From contig NZ_VIAE01000002.1 of the NCBI RefSeq assembly GCF_007821455.1, forward strand, positions 1-64,000: DNA of 64,000 nt, given 5' to 3'. Both the position numbers and the translations under genes were made by a program. Source of the DNA: Candidatus Phytoplasma pini (lineage in GTDB: Bacteria; Bacillota_I; Bacilli_A; Acholeplasmatales; Acholeplasmataceae). Below, one piece after another: positions 45,661 through 55,294 of this stretch. The first letter of the stretch is position 1; every line of letters begins with the position of its first letter. Under the pieces are notes generated by a model that was not told the DNA's origin, did no database searches, and saw nothing but the letters and a program-made list of their open reading frames with translations.

Positions 45661-45780
45661 TGAAAAATGACAAAAATCAACGAATTATAAGAGGTGGTCG
45701 GAGCGCAAATATACCAATTAGACCCGAAAAAAATAGATAAATACGGAAATCCCATCAAAACAAACTATAAAAAAGTCTAA
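45660..45780 (+). pseudogene. Decayed island gene behind leader L3
   Basis: The ATG opens a 26-codon frame (MKNDKNQRIIRGGRSAN and on). From about 45699 another frame reads QIYQLDPKKIDKYGNPIKTNYKKV and stops at 45780, with a third stretch IYYREEDLSAYKHT after it. The pieces look like one protein broken by small shifts. I do not recognise it. The GC content is higher than in the spacer that follows. Confidence 0.45.
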
Positions 45781-45830
45781 ATATCATCTATTATCGCGAA
45801 GAAGATTTGAGCGCCTACAAGCATACAATA

Positions 45831-46352
45831 ATAATGTTTAGATATTTTTTTGAATTTTATGTTTTCTTATTATATACTAATATATGTGATAAACAAATAA
45901 AATGTATCTTGTTTTTTATCATATGAATTCAAAAATATTCTCAAATAAGAAAAAAATATTTTATTTTCAATATAATTCAATTAATATGCAATATATTCTG
46001 ATTTTATTTATTTTTTATTTAAAATAAATAATAATTTAGGATAAATAATATATTTATTATCTTTTTTTGATTAATTTTTAATCGAATTTTTCCTTTATTT
46101 TTATTTACTCTTGAATTAATCGAGATTACATTATATATAATGTACAAATAAGAAAAAATTAATATTAATTTTAACAAACTAATTTTTTAAATAAAATTTT
46201 CGATAAATTAATTGAGAAAATTAATATTAATTTAATTTATTTTTTTATTACGAAAAACAAATATTAAATATTCTAAGTAAAAATTAGAAATTAAAGATGA
46301 TTAATTATAAACTTAATATATATTTTCCAAAAAGGCAAATTTAAAAATTAAA
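45831..46352. other. AT-rich spacer between the accessory island and recG
   Basis: No gene supported. A candidate recG promoter with a 16-bp perfect palindrome lies at 46111-46143. No tRNA or repeat marking the island's right end was recognised. Confidence 0.4.
46111..46143 (+). promoter_or_regulatory. Candidate recG-operon promoter with palindromic -10
   Basis: TTGAAT (46111-46116) is 17 bases from TATATA (46134-46139), which overlaps TATAAT (46136-46141). The -10 region lies in a 16-bp perfect palindrome (46128-46143). It is about 210 bases before recG, so either the leader is long or another promoter exists. Confidence 0.35.
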
Positions 46353-48274
46353 ATGGATATGAACTTAAAAGAAATTTTTTTAAAATCTCCTTTAAAAACA
46401 AAATTAGAACAAAATAATATTCATAATATTAAACAATTAATCTTAACCAAACCTAAGAAATATGAAAACTTTATTTTATCCGACATCACTAAAGCTAAAA
46501 ATCAAGCAGAAGTTAATTTATATGGCACTATTATTGATAATCCACGTATTCCAAAAAATAAAAAAACAGACTATAAAATTATAAAAATCTATTTTAAATT
46601 ACTCGATAGCAACAATAATATTATTAACGTACTTCTTTTTAGAAATTTTTTTTTTCTAAATTTTTAACACTAAATAAAAAAATTTTTGTGAAAGGGAAAT
46701 ATAATTTATTTAAAAATTTATTAACAATTTCTTTTATTTCTTTTAACGTAAGTATTAAAAACCATATTAAGGCGATATATAAATACAAAAATATATCTGA
46801 TAAAGCTGTTACATTTCTTTTAAAACAAATTTTTCAACATCCACAACTCAAAATCAAAGAAAATTTAAATAGTTATTTTTTAAAAAAATACAATTTATTA
46901 AGTCGTAAAGAAGCTTTACAAAATTTACATCTACCTTTGAATCAAAAAAAACTTCAACAATCTTTTTTAAGATTTAAATACGAAGAAGCTTATAAAATAA
47001 TTTCAAAATGGCACAAAGAACAACAAGAATTACCAACTAAAGAAATTATCAGATTAGATATTCATCAATTAAAGAAAATAATCAAACAAATTCCTTTTCA
47101 ATTAACACAAAATCAAAAACAAATATTAAATGATGTTTATAGAGATTTTCAAAAACAAACACCTATTCAAAGATTAATCCAAGGAGATGTTGGATCAGGC
47201 AAAACAATTATAGCTTTTCTTGCTGCTTTAGGTATTATTTTTGCAAAAAAACAAGTTATAATGATGTCTCCTACAGAAATTTTAGCAAAACAACATTATT
47301 TTAATTTTAAAAAACTTTTTCCTAATATTAAAACAATTTTATTAACTTCTAAAAGTACAAAGAAAAAATTATTAATCGATAACATTAAAAATAATCATTT
47401 TGAAATTATTTTCGGAACTCATTTTTTAGCTAATATTGATTATTATAAAATCGGACTTATTATTATAGATGAAATTCACAAATTCGGAACTGAAATTAAA
47501 CAAAAAACAATTAACAAAAACTTCAAAGCAGATGTATTATACTTAACAGCTACGCCAATACCACGAACTTTAGCATCTATTTATTTTAACTTTTTATCTA
47601 TTTCTTCTTTAAAAGAAAAACCTTATGATAAAAAAAATATCATCACCCAAAAATGTTCTTTTCCAGAAATAATAAAAATATTAAAACAAAATCAAGCTCG
47701 TAATGAACAAACTTACATTGTTGTTCCAGCTATTCAAGATAATAAAAAATATTTTAATATTCAAAAAATTATTCCTTTTTTAGAAAAAAATCAAATAAAA
47801 AATGTTTATGTTTTGCATGGTAAAAAAAAATCTAAAGAACAAGAACAAATAATGAATAATTTCATCAACGATGACAAAGGAATTTTGTTAACAACTTCTA
47901 TTATCGAAGTAGGGATTGATATATCCAATGCTACTACAATCATTATTTTAGGAGCTGAATATTTTGGTTTGAGCCAACTACATCAACTAAGAGGTAGAGT
48001 AGGACGCAATCAAAAAAAAAATTTTTGTTTTTTAGTTACTAAAAAAAATAGCGAACGTTTAAATATTTTAGAAAAAGAAAATGATGGTTTTAAATTAAGT
48101 ATATTCGATTTAAAACATAGGGGACCAGGAGATTTTTTAGGAAAAGAACAAAGTGGTTTTTTTAAATATCATTTTTTAGATATATTAAGGGATTTTAATA
48201 TTATCGATGGAATTAAAAAAGAATTTTTGAATTTGCAAAAAAATATTATATTAAAAAAGGAGTACAAAAATTAA
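46353..48274 (+). pseudogene. recG: ATP-dependent DNA helicase RecG, split by a one-base frameshift
   Basis: RecG remodels stalled forks and junctions. The N-terminal wedge-domain frame (46353-46667) runs to VLLFRNFFF and then hits a stop because the T run at 46646-46655 has ten T's; eleven would read FRNFFFSKFLTLNKKIFVKGKYN, joining the second frame (46688-48274). The helicase half is complete: Walker A GDVGSGKT, Walker B region DEIHK, TATPIPRTL and the QLHQLRGRVGRNQ motif. The restored protein would be about 640 residues, near the usual size. Either it is truly split, is read by slippage on the T run, or the run was miscounted. The stop overlaps the plsX ATG (TAATG). Confidence 0.85.
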
Positions 48275-49311
48275 TGATCAAATTAGCTATAGATGCAATG
48301 GGAGGAGATTTTGCTCCTTATATTGTTATAGAAGGAGTTATAAAAGCTTTAACTGAAGATTCTTCATTATACATTTATTTATATGGAGATAAATATCTTA
48401 TCGAAGAAATAATTCAAAAAAAAACAAAGATAAATAATAAAATCTTGAAAAAAATCCAAAACAAAATAACTATTGTACATACTCCGTTTTTTCTAGAAGC
48501 AGGAATTAAACACATCAGAGAAGAATTAAGAGATAACCAACAACATTCTATGTTTTTAGCTCTTCGAGCGGCTCAAATTGAGGAAGCAGATGGTGTAGTC
48601 TCAGCTGGACCCACTCAAGCTTTAATATTAGCTAGTTTTTTGATCATAAAAACTTTAAAAGGAATATCGCGAATTGCTTTAGCGCCAATTTTTTCTAATT
48701 TAGATAATAAACAAAAAATTTTATTAGACGCTGGCGGAAATACTGATTTAAAACCAGAACATTTAGTAAATTTTGCTATTTGTGCTTCAATAATGGCTCA
48801 AGAATTATTAAAAATTAAAAAACCTATAGTAAAATTATTAAATATTGGATCAGAAAAAACAAAAGGTAGAACTTTTGAAAAAAATGCATTTCATTTGCTA
48901 GAAAAAAATAATTTTATTTTATTCAAAGGAAATGAAGAACCTCAAAATATATTAAATACCGAAGCTGATATTTTATTAAGTGATGGTTTTACATCTAATA
49001 TAGTTCTGAAAAGTTATGAAGGAGCTTTAACAATAACTTTTCAAGCTATCAAAAAAATTTTGACAAAAAATTATTTGAAAAAAATAATTAGTAAAATATT
49101 ATTTTCCAAAGAATTACAAAAAATCAAAAAAAAATTAGATAATAAAGAAATAGGAGGAGCTATGTTATTAGGTTTAAATAAAATAGTTATTAAAGCACAT
49201 GGAAATTCAAATTCTTATGCTTTTTATAACGCTATTAAACAAGCTAAAATTTTAATTCAACAAAATTTTCTTAAAAAAATTGAAAAACACCTTATAACAG
49301 AAAATAAATAA
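48274..49311 (+). CDS. plsX: Phosphate acyltransferase PlsX
   Basis: PlsX converts acyl-ACP and phosphate to acyl-phosphate, the first step of phosphatidic acid synthesis with PlsY. The start IKLAIDAMGGDFAPYIVIEG and the late LLSDGFTSNIVLKSYEG are diagnostic. At 345 residues it is complete. Its ATG overlaps the recG stop by one base. The only visible ACP gene is acpP at 39892. Together they suggest acyl groups are passed through ACP although fatty-acid synthesis genes are absent from the window. Confidence 0.95.
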   Translation: MIKLAIDAMGGDFAPYIVIEGVIKALTEDSSLYIYLYGDKYLIEEIIQKKTKINNKILKKIQNKITIVHTPFFLEAGIKHIREELRDNQQHSMFLALRAAQIEEADGVVSAGPTQALILASFLIIKTLKGISRIALAPIFSNLDNKQKILLDAGGNTDLKPEHLVNFAICASIMAQELLKIKKPIVKLLNIGSEKTKGRTFEKNAFHLLEKNNFILFKGNEEPQNILNTEADILLSDGFTSNIVLKSYEGALTITFQAIKKILTKNYLKKIISKILFSKELQKIKKKLDNKEIGGAMLLGLNKIVIKAHGNSNSYAFYNAIKQAKILIQQNFLKKIEKHLITENK

Positions 49312-49317
49312 TCAATT

Positions 49318-50001
49318 ATGTTTTTAAAAAAACTTTTTCAAAGATTAAAAGTCAAACCTAAAAATATCGCCTTATATGTAAACGCTTTAACACATAGTTC
49401 TTACTCAAACGAAAATAATTCCAAAAAATATAATAATGAAAGATTAGAATTTTTAGGTGATTCAATTATTAATTTCTTAATGGCATCCTATTTATATACC
49501 AAAGACAAAAGTCAAGAAGGCGTTATGACAAAAAAAAGAGCACAAGCGGTTTGTGTTGATTCTTTAATTATTTACGCGAAAGAAATTGAATTATCTAATT
49601 ATATTTTATTAGGTAAAGGAGAAAAAAAAAGATATATTAAGAATTATTCTATTATAGCTGATGCTTTCGAAGCTTTATTTGCAGCTATTTATTTAGATTT
49701 AGGTTTTTATCAAACTCAAAAAACATTTCATTATATAGTTTTACCTTGTCTAAAAAAAATTACTAATATTCAAGATTTTAAAACCCAATTACAAGAATTA
49801 ATACAAACGGAGAGGAAAAACATTTTTTATAAAATTGTTTCTGAAAAAGGTTTAGCGCATGAAAAAGAATTTATCATTGAAGTTTGGTTAGAAAATAGAC
49901 CTTTAGGGAAAGGGAAAGGGAAAACTAAAAAAGCAGCAGAACAAAAAGCCGCTAAAGAAGCTTTAGAAAAAATAACTTCTCCGAAAGGAACAATAAATTA
50001 A
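49318..50001 (+). CDS. rnc: Ribonuclease III
   Basis: RNase III cuts double-stranded RNA, including rRNA precursors. The signature ERLEFLGDS lies at 41-49, the second metal-binding acidic site is in DAFEALFAAIYLD, and a double-stranded-RNA-binding domain fills about 150-222 (ending KAAEQKAAKEALEKI). At 227 residues it is normal. It starts six bases after plsX and its stop overlaps the dnaD ATG (TAATG). Confidence 0.96.
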   Translation: MFLKKLFQRLKVKPKNIALYVNALTHSSYSNENNSKKYNNERLEFLGDSIINFLMASYLYTKDKSQEGVMTKKRAQAVCVDSLIIYAKEIELSNYILLGKGEKKRYIKNYSIIADAFEALFAAIYLDLGFYQTQKTFHYIVLPCLKKITNIQDFKTQLQELIQTERKNIFYKIVSEKGLAHEKEFIIEVWLENRPLGKGKGKTKKAAEQKAAKEALEKITSPKGTIN

Positions 50002-50618
50002 TGATTAAAAAACTTTATGAAGAAAATATTTTAAATATTGAACAAATTTTAATCAAAGAATACAAAAATTTAAATTTAGAAATAACCGAATTAATCATTC
50101 TGCTTTTTTTATTTAAAAATTATAAAAAAAAAATTTTTTCTTCTTTAGAATTAGCAGAAGAAACTAATTTTTCTAAAAACGAAACAGAATTTATTTTAGA
50201 AAAATTAATTAAAAAAAAATTTTTTTCTTTATCACAAAAAAAAAAAGATGATAAAATTATAGAAATTTTTGATTTAGATGGAGTTTTTAAAAAAATAGAA
50301 CAAATTTATCTAAAAAAAGAACACAAAAAAAACCAAAACAAAAAAAATCATCTAATTTCAGAAACTATAGAAAATCTTGAAAAATTAAAAGAAAAATTAT
50401 TACTCCCGTATGAATATGAAATTGTAAAAAGTTGGTATAAAGAAAAAAAATATTTACACGAAGATATAATAGAAACAATTAAACAAGCTTCTTTTAAAAA
50501 TAATTATTCTATAACTTATATAGAACGTATTTTGAATCAAAAAAAAAATAATTCTAAAATAGAAAAAGATGATAAAGCAGATAAAATATTACACGAAATT
50601 TTTAAAAAAATAAGATAA
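50001..50618 (+). CDS. dnaD: DnaD-like replication protein
   Basis: This 205-residue protein resembles DnaD, which helps load the replicative helicase in Firmicutes. An N-terminal winged-helix-like part (SLELAEETNFSKNETEFILEKLIKK) is followed by the DnaD C-terminal domain with PYEYEIVKSWYKE and IIETIKQASFKNNYSITYIERIL, the YxxxxI region. It is shorter than DnaD of Bacillus. The dnaD-imp-pyrG order is known from phytoplasma imp loci and supports the call. Its start is coupled to rnc. Confidence 0.85.
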   Translation: MIKKLYEENILNIEQILIKEYKNLNLEITELIILLFLFKNYKKKIFSSLELAEETNFSKNETEFILEKLIKKKFFSLSQKKKDDKIIEIFDLDGVFKKIEQIYLKKEHKKNQNKKNHLISETIENLEKLKEKLLLPYEYEIVKSWYKEKKYLHEDIIETIKQASFKNNYSITYIERILNQKKNNSKIEKDDKADKILHEIFKKIR

Positions 50619-50627
50619 AAGTATCTT

Positions 50628-50659
50628 TTGTAGATTTCTTTATTTTTATATGTTAAAAT
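50628..50659 (+). promoter_or_regulatory. Candidate imp promoter
   Basis: TAAAAT (50654-50659) is preceded by TGT, an extended -10 like that in R1 and R2. TTGTAG (50628-50633) is 20 bases upstream, too far for a good -35, so the extended -10 may carry most of the activity. It overlaps no coding region and lies 100 bases before imp. Confidence 0.45.
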
Positions 50660-50665
50660 AACAGT

Positions 50666-50695
50666 ATTAAATCTTTTTCGTAAGAAAGATTTAAT
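50666..50695 (+). promoter_or_regulatory. Hairpin in the imp 5' untranslated region
   Basis: Arms 50666-50676 and 50685-50695 pair perfectly over 11 bases with an eight-base loop, just after the likely transcription start. A 5' stem of this kind may stabilise the mRNA of this abundant protein. Function is inferred. Confidence 0.5.
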
Positions 50696-50758
50696 AAATA
50701 ATTTGATTAATTTAATTAATTAAATTATAAATTTTAAAAGGAGATGAGATAAATTATT

Positions 50759-51214
50759 ATGGCAAATGAAAAATTCTTAGAAACCCAAAAGGGTAAAGTT
50801 ATTGTAGGTGTTTCCATATTTGCTGCTGTAATTGTAGTATATATTGCGTTTGCTGCTTGGTTAAAATTTTGGCCTTTTTCAGCAAAATTAACTAAAGATT
50901 CTTATAATACTATAAGAACAAGTTTCAAAGTTGAAACGGATGATACAAAAATAAATGTTGACACTAATGACAAAGCAAAAACACTAGTACAACCTTTAAG
51001 AGATCAATTTGAGAAAATAAACAAAATCAAAAAACAACTTCAAGAAACAACTCAAACAAAACTAACAACTGTAGAAAATGAAATATCACAAGCAGAAGCA
51101 AAAGCAAAAACAAATCCATTCGCTACCGTAGATTTTCGAAATGCATATAAAAAAATTTCACAAGATGATATAAATAGTTTGTTAGATTTAGTTAAACAAG
51201 ATTTAAATCTTTAA
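50759..51214 (+). CDS. imp: Immunodominant membrane protein Imp
   Basis: Imp is the main surface protein in many phytoplasmas, held by one N-terminal helix with the rest outside the cell. The 151-residue protein has a short cytosolic start, a membrane helix at about 13-39 and a hydrophilic, Lys/Thr/Glu-rich region (45-151) with a helical middle. There is no cleavable signal, as expected for Imp rather than Amp or IdpA. A strong AAAGGAGATGAG ribosome site and a leader hairpin fit high expression. Its place between dnaD and pyrG is diagnostic. Imp sequences differ greatly between strains, so similarity would be local. Confidence 0.93.
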   Translation: MANEKFLETQKGKVIVGVSIFAAVIVVYIAFAAWLKFWPFSAKLTKDSYNTIRTSFKVETDDTKINVDTNDKAKTLVQPLRDQFEKINKIKKQLQETTQTKLTTVENEISQAEAKAKTNPFATVDFRNAYKKISQDDINSLLDLVKQDLNL

Positions 51215-51242
51215 ATTTAAAAGATAATTAATTATTATAATT

Positions 51243-51287
51243 AAAAAAAAAATATTCAAATATCAAAATTTGGAATATTTTTTTTTT
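51243..51287. terminator. Bidirectional terminator between imp and pyrG
   Basis: Arms 51243-51257 and 51273-51287 pair perfectly over 15 bases, with A-run and T-run on opposite sides, so it can end both the + (imp) and - (pyrG) transcripts. The right part overlaps the last pyrG codons. Confidence 0.75.
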
Positions 51288-52911
51288 TATTCTTTTTCAT
51301 ATTAAACTGCAAAGAAGTATAAACAAAATCTAAAAACAAAGGATGTGGCCGAAAAGGTCTAGATAAAAATTCAGGATGAAATTGGACTCCTATAAACCAA
51401 ATATGATTCTTTAATTCTATAATTTCGGGTAATTTTTCTTCTTGATTTACACCAGAAACTATAAAATTATTATCTTTTTCCAAAATAGGTATATAAAAAG
51501 GATTCATTTCATAACGATGTCGATGTCTTTCGTGAATAATATCTTTTTGAAAAATTCGATAACTTTTACTATCTCTTTTTAAGTAACAAGAATAAAGACC
51601 TAATCTTAAAGTACCACCCATTTTGTTATTTTGATTTTTTTTAGTTATAATAGGAGTAATAGTTGTAGAATCAATTTCTGTCGAATTAGCTTCTTTCATG
51701 TTTAAAACATTTTTTGCATATTCAATAACAGCTAATTGCATCCCTAAACAAATGCCAAAAAAAGGGATATTATTCATACGAGCATATTTAATAGCTATTA
51801 TTTTTCCTTCAATGCCTCTAATACCAAAACCACCAGGTATCAAAATTCCATCACAATTTTGAAGATATTCCGTAATATTCTCCTCATTAATATTTTCGGA
51901 ATCAATCCAACAAATATCTACTTTAATATTATGAAAATAAGCTGCATGCTTTAAAGATTCAGCAATAGATAAATAAGAATCATGCATAGAAACATATTTT
52001 CCTATCAAACCAATAGTAATTGAGTATTTTAAAATTTCCATTTTATTGATTAAATTTTCCCAAGGAAGAATATTAAATTTTGGTAAATTATTTATTTGAA
52101 AATAATTTAAAATAAAATCATCTATTTTTTGTTGGTGTAAATTTAAAATAACTTTATATAAAGTATCAACATCGATATTTTCAAAAATAGAATTTGCTTT
52201 AACATCGCATAAAATAGAAATTTTTTGTTTTAATTCTTGTGAAATATTTTTTTCGCTACGTAAAATTAAAATTTGAGGTTGAATACCCAAAGACCTTAAT
52301 TCTTTAATGCTATGTTGTGTAGGTTTTGTTTTAATTTCATTAGAAGTCTTTAAATAAGGAACTAAAGTATTATGTATAAAAATAGTATTATGAAATCCTA
52401 AATCATAACGAATTTGTCGAATAGATTCCAAAAAAGGTAAAGATTCAATATCGCCTACAGTACCACCAATTTCGATAATAACTATATCATAATTTGAATT
52501 TTCAATAGGTTTTAAAATTCTTTTTTTAATTTCATCTGTAATATGCGGAATAACTTGAATAGTTTTGCCTAAAAAAAGGCCTTCTCTTTCTTGATTAATA
52601 ACAGTTTGATAAATTTGTCCTGTTGTCACGTTTGAAAATCGAGATAAATTTTCGTCTAAAAATCTTTCATAATGTCCTATATCCAAATCAATTTCTCCGC
52701 CATCATCAGTAACAAAAACTTCTCCGTGTTGTACAGGATTCATAGTACCGCAATCAATATTAATATAAGGATCAAATTTTTGAACAAAAACTTTTAAACC
52801 GCGTTGTTTTAAAATTTGTCCTATAGATGCCGTAACAATTCCTTTTCCTAAACCAGAAATCACTCCTCCTGTAACAAAAATAAATTTTTTATTATTCAAA
52901 AAATTCTTCAT
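51256..52911 (-). CDS. pyrG: CTP synthase
   Basis: CTP synthase aminates UTP with glutamine nitrogen. The 551-residue protein has the synthetase domain with [13 protein letters not shown] (13-25), the [17 protein letters not shown] segment, and a C-terminal glutamine amidotransferase domain with [10 protein letters not shown] (catalytic Cys) and [11 protein letters not shown] (catalytic His-x-Glu). It converges on imp, with a shared terminator, and its transcript begins at or above psd. Confidence 0.96.
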   Translation of the reverse strand: MKNFLNNKKFIFVTGGVISGLGKGIVTASIGQILKQRGLKVFVQKFDPYINIDCGTMNPVQHGEVFVTDDGGEIDLDIGHYERFLDENLSRFSNVTTGQIYQTVINQEREGLFLGKTIQVIPHITDEIKKRILKPIENSNYDIVIIEIGGTVGDIESLPFLESIRQIRYDLGFHNTIFIHNTLVPYLKTSNEIKTKPTQHSIKELRSLGIQPQILILRSEKNISQELKQKISILCDVKANSIFENIDVDTLYKVILNLHQQKIDDFILNYFQINNLPKFNILPWENLINKMEILKYSITIGLIGKYVSMHDSYLSIAESLKHAAYFHNIKVDICWIDSENINEENITEYLQNCDGILIPGGFGIRGIEGKIIAIKYARMNNIPFFGICLGMQLAVIEYAKNVLNMKEANSTEIDSTTITPIITKKNQNNKMGGTLRLGLYSCYLKRDSKSYRIFQKDIIHERHRHRYEMNPFYIPILEKDNNFIVSGVNQEEKLPEIIELKNHIWFIGVQFHPEFLSRPFRPHPLFLDFVYTSLQFNMKKNKKKNIPNFDI

Positions 52912-52945
52912 TTAATCTTGTTATTTGCCTTATTCCTTTTTAAAT

Positions 52946-53833
52946 TTAAAAATTTTTTTTAACGCCTATACTCTGACCCAAAAGAAAACTTGTCTCTAGT
53001 TTATTTTGAGTATTGATCAAAATTTTTTTATTAAAATCTACTAAACCAAATTTAATCAATAAAACAATCATTGAACCTCCAAATGAAAAAAACCCTTTTT
53101 CTTGACCTTTTCGAAAATTTAAAATCGAATGATTATGAATTTTGCCAACTAATAATGCGCCTATCTCGATTTGAACAATTTTTTTAAAATTTTTTGTTTC
53201 TAAAATACTATATTCACGATTATTTTCTTTAAAAACATTAAAATATTTAAAAACAATAGGGTGCACAGTGTGTAATTTTCCTTTAATTTTAACATTTTTC
53301 GTTACAAATCCATCATCAATAAAAATATATCGATGATAATTATAAGGTTTTAATCTTAAAACAACTGCAAAACCATTATTATATTCTGAAGATAGTTTTT
53401 CATCCTTCAAAAGATCACTTAAATGATATCTCGTTCCTTTAATTAAAAAAAAACTATTTTCCGAAATAGAATAAATACTTATCTCTCCTTCGCTAGGACT
53501 AATAAAAAAATGTGGTTCTTTGGCAAAAAAGATTTTTTTATATTTACGAACAAAAAAATCATTATATGAACAAAAAGATTTTTTTTCTAAAAGTTCTAAA
53601 TTGATATTATTTTTCTTTATGGTTTTCTTAATATGTATTTTCGAAATAAAAGATTTTAAATATAAACTAATAAAAAAAGAAAAAAAACGAGAAACAAAAA
53701 TTTTTATCAAAAGTCTTTTAAAAAAATTTTTTTCTAAATTAGAATAAAAAAATTTTTGTAATAAATTTATTTCTTCATTAGAACTATTATTGTTTATATC
53801 AGTATTTTTATTATTTAATTGCTTTTTGTTCAT
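52946..53833 (-). CDS. psd: Phosphatidylserine decarboxylase proenzyme
   Basis: Psd makes phosphatidylethanolamine from phosphatidylserine and cuts itself at a Gly-Ser to form a pyruvoyl cofactor. The cut site is GGSM in FFSFGGSMIVLLIKFG near residues 250-256, with Met where Thr is usual. The conserved His in VHPI (HTVHPIVF) and the LKPYNYHRYIFI segment support the call. At 295 residues it is of normal size; an N-terminal hydrophobic region near 40-70 could bind membrane. It follows pssA by about 46 bases and is 34 bases before pyrG. Confidence 0.9.
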   Translation of the reverse strand: MNKKQLNNKNTDINNNSSNEEINLLQKFFYSNLEKNFFKRLLIKIFVSRFFSFFISLYLKSFISKIHIKKTIKKNNINLELLEKKSFCSYNDFFVRKYKKIFFAKEPHFFISPSEGEISIYSISENSFFLIKGTRYHLSDLLKDEKLSSEYNNGFAVVLRLKPYNYHRYIFIDDGFVTKNVKIKGKLHTVHPIVFKYFNVFKENNREYSILETKNFKKIVQIEIGALLVGKIHNHSILNFRKGQEKGFFSFGGSMIVLLIKFGLVDFNKKILINTQNKLETSFLLGQSIGVKKNF

Positions 53834-53879
53834 AAAAAATTAATCCCTTTAATTTTGAACTTTTAAAATCAATTTAAAA

Positions 53880-54608
53880 TTATTTCAATGAATAATAATT
53901 TAAATTAAAAATAAAAAAAATAATTAATATAAAAAAAATAAATAAAATCATAGCAAAATAAATTATATTTTTAGGTTTTTTAAAAACTATTTTCTTACAA
54001 ACAAATAAAACAGCAAAAATAATCAAAAAAAATAAATAAAAATAAAAAAAGAAACCTTTTTTTAAAAAAGATTCACCTAAACTTTTTTCTAAAATTTGAT
54101 GCGATAAAATCAAAAAAGGAAAAACAAATGAAGCAACAGTTACTGGGACACCGATATAATATTTGTTTTTAGTACAATTATTTTTTTTTTCAGCTATTAT
54201 ATTAAAATAAGATAATCGAATCAAAACAGCTAAAATATAAATAACACTTGTTATAATTATGAATAATACATTAGCAATTTTATTTTCAATAAAAGAAAGA
54301 TATTTGTCCAAAAAAAAACTTTGAATAATTAAAATAGGTAAAATTCCGAAACTTAATAAATCAGCTAAAGAATCAATTTGAATACCATTTTTTTTTTCTT
54401 CTTCAGAACGACTTTTTTTACATCGACTTACAAAACCGTCAAACATATCAAAAATTCCTGATAAAAGCAAAAAAATAGAAGCAATATAATAAGAAATTTG
54501 TGGTGGTAATTTTATCAAAGAAGAAACTAATAAAAAAATGCCCAAACAAGCACTAATAGCATTACAATAAGTTAAATATGTGGTATAATTATAAAATCCT
54601 AAAAACAT
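53880..54608 (-). CDS. pssA: CDP-diacylglycerol-serine O-phosphatidyltransferase
   Basis: PssA makes phosphatidylserine from CDP-diacylglycerol and serine, feeding Psd. The CDP-alcohol phosphatidyltransferase motif is visible as FDMFDGFVSR, then Gly and IDSLADLLSFG, with Ser for the usual Ala and a few extra residues in the middle. Six or more hydrophobic helices fill the rest of the 242-residue protein. Its neighbour psd supports serine as the alcohol. No good ribosome site is seen before the ATG at 54608. Confidence 0.9.
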   Translation of the reverse strand: MFLGFYNYTTYLTYCNAISACLGIFLLVSSLIKLPPQISYYIASIFLLLSGIFDMFDGFVSRCKKSRSEEEKKNGIQIDSLADLLSFGILPILIIQSFFLDKYLSFIENKIANVLFIIITSVIYILAVLIRLSYFNIIAEKKNNCTKNKYYIGVPVTVASFVFPFLILSHQILEKSLGESFLKKGFFFYFYLFFLIIFAVLFVCKKIVFKKPKNIIYFAMILFIFFILIIFFIFNLNYYSLK

Positions 54609-54674
54609 AATGAAACTAAATTATCTTTTACAATTTTATTATATAACAAAAAAAGTCTTATTGAAAAATAAATA

Positions 54675-55139
54675 TTAATATTCGTCTTCATCAATCAAAT
54701 CTTCTTCATTATCTTCTAAGGCTTCATCTAAATGTTCAAAATTATTTGCATCTTTTTCTTCTTCGGTATTATCTTTTTTTTTCTTGTTCCGAAGAACGAA
54801 TTCATCAAAATCTAAAATTTCTTCATCATTAATTAATTTTTCTTCTATTGTATCTAGAATAAAATATTCTTGATCCCATAAAGATAAATTATTTTTTTTA
54901 ATACTCCACAAATCATTCCCATGAAAAACAAAACGACCACTTAAAATAATGTCTAAATATAATTGACTTATTTTATTTTCATCAGAAATATCTATTTTTT
55001 TCATTTCAAGAACTTTTTTAATCAATTGATGAATAGACATAGGATCTCTATTATTTTCTAATATTTGATAAGAAAGTTCTAACATCGAAATAGAATTAAC
55101 AATATTTAAATCATTTTGAATAGAATTTTTTTTTTTCAT
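54675..55139 (-). CDS. rpoE: RNA polymerase delta subunit
   Basis: Delta is a Gram-positive polymerase subunit that promotes recycling. The N-terminal winged-helix (HARE-HTH) domain covers about 15-90, with ISQLYLDIILSGRFVFHGNDLWSIK, and the tail after 105 is highly acidic (EEEKDAN and EDNEEDLIDEDEY). This two-part layout is diagnostic. The protein is 154 residues. In Firmicutes rpoE usually precedes pyrG; here pssA and psd lie between them. Confidence 0.9.
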   Translation of the reverse strand: MKKKNSIQNDLNIVNSISMLELSYQILENNRDPMSIHQLIKKVLEMKKIDISDENKISQLYLDIILSGRFVFHGNDLWSIKKNNLSLWDQEYFILDTIEEKLINDEEILDFDEFVLRNKKKKDNTEEEKDANNFEHLDEALEDNEEDLIDEDEY

Positions 55140-55294
55140 TTTTTTAAAACCTCTTTAGAAATTTTTTTATTTATTGCTTAAAAAAATCTTTGTCGATATT
55201 TTTTTACTCAAAATCCCAAAAATAGTAATTCATAACCAAAAAATACTATTAAATAATTATAAAGTAAAAAATTTAAATATTACCAATAATATTA

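Noticed and set aside
40150-46350. Accessory island as a complete phytoplasma mobile unit (PMU)
   Set aside because: No tra5 transposase, dnaB, dnaG, ssb or himA genes are present; only leader modules, DUF2963 and debris suggest a link.
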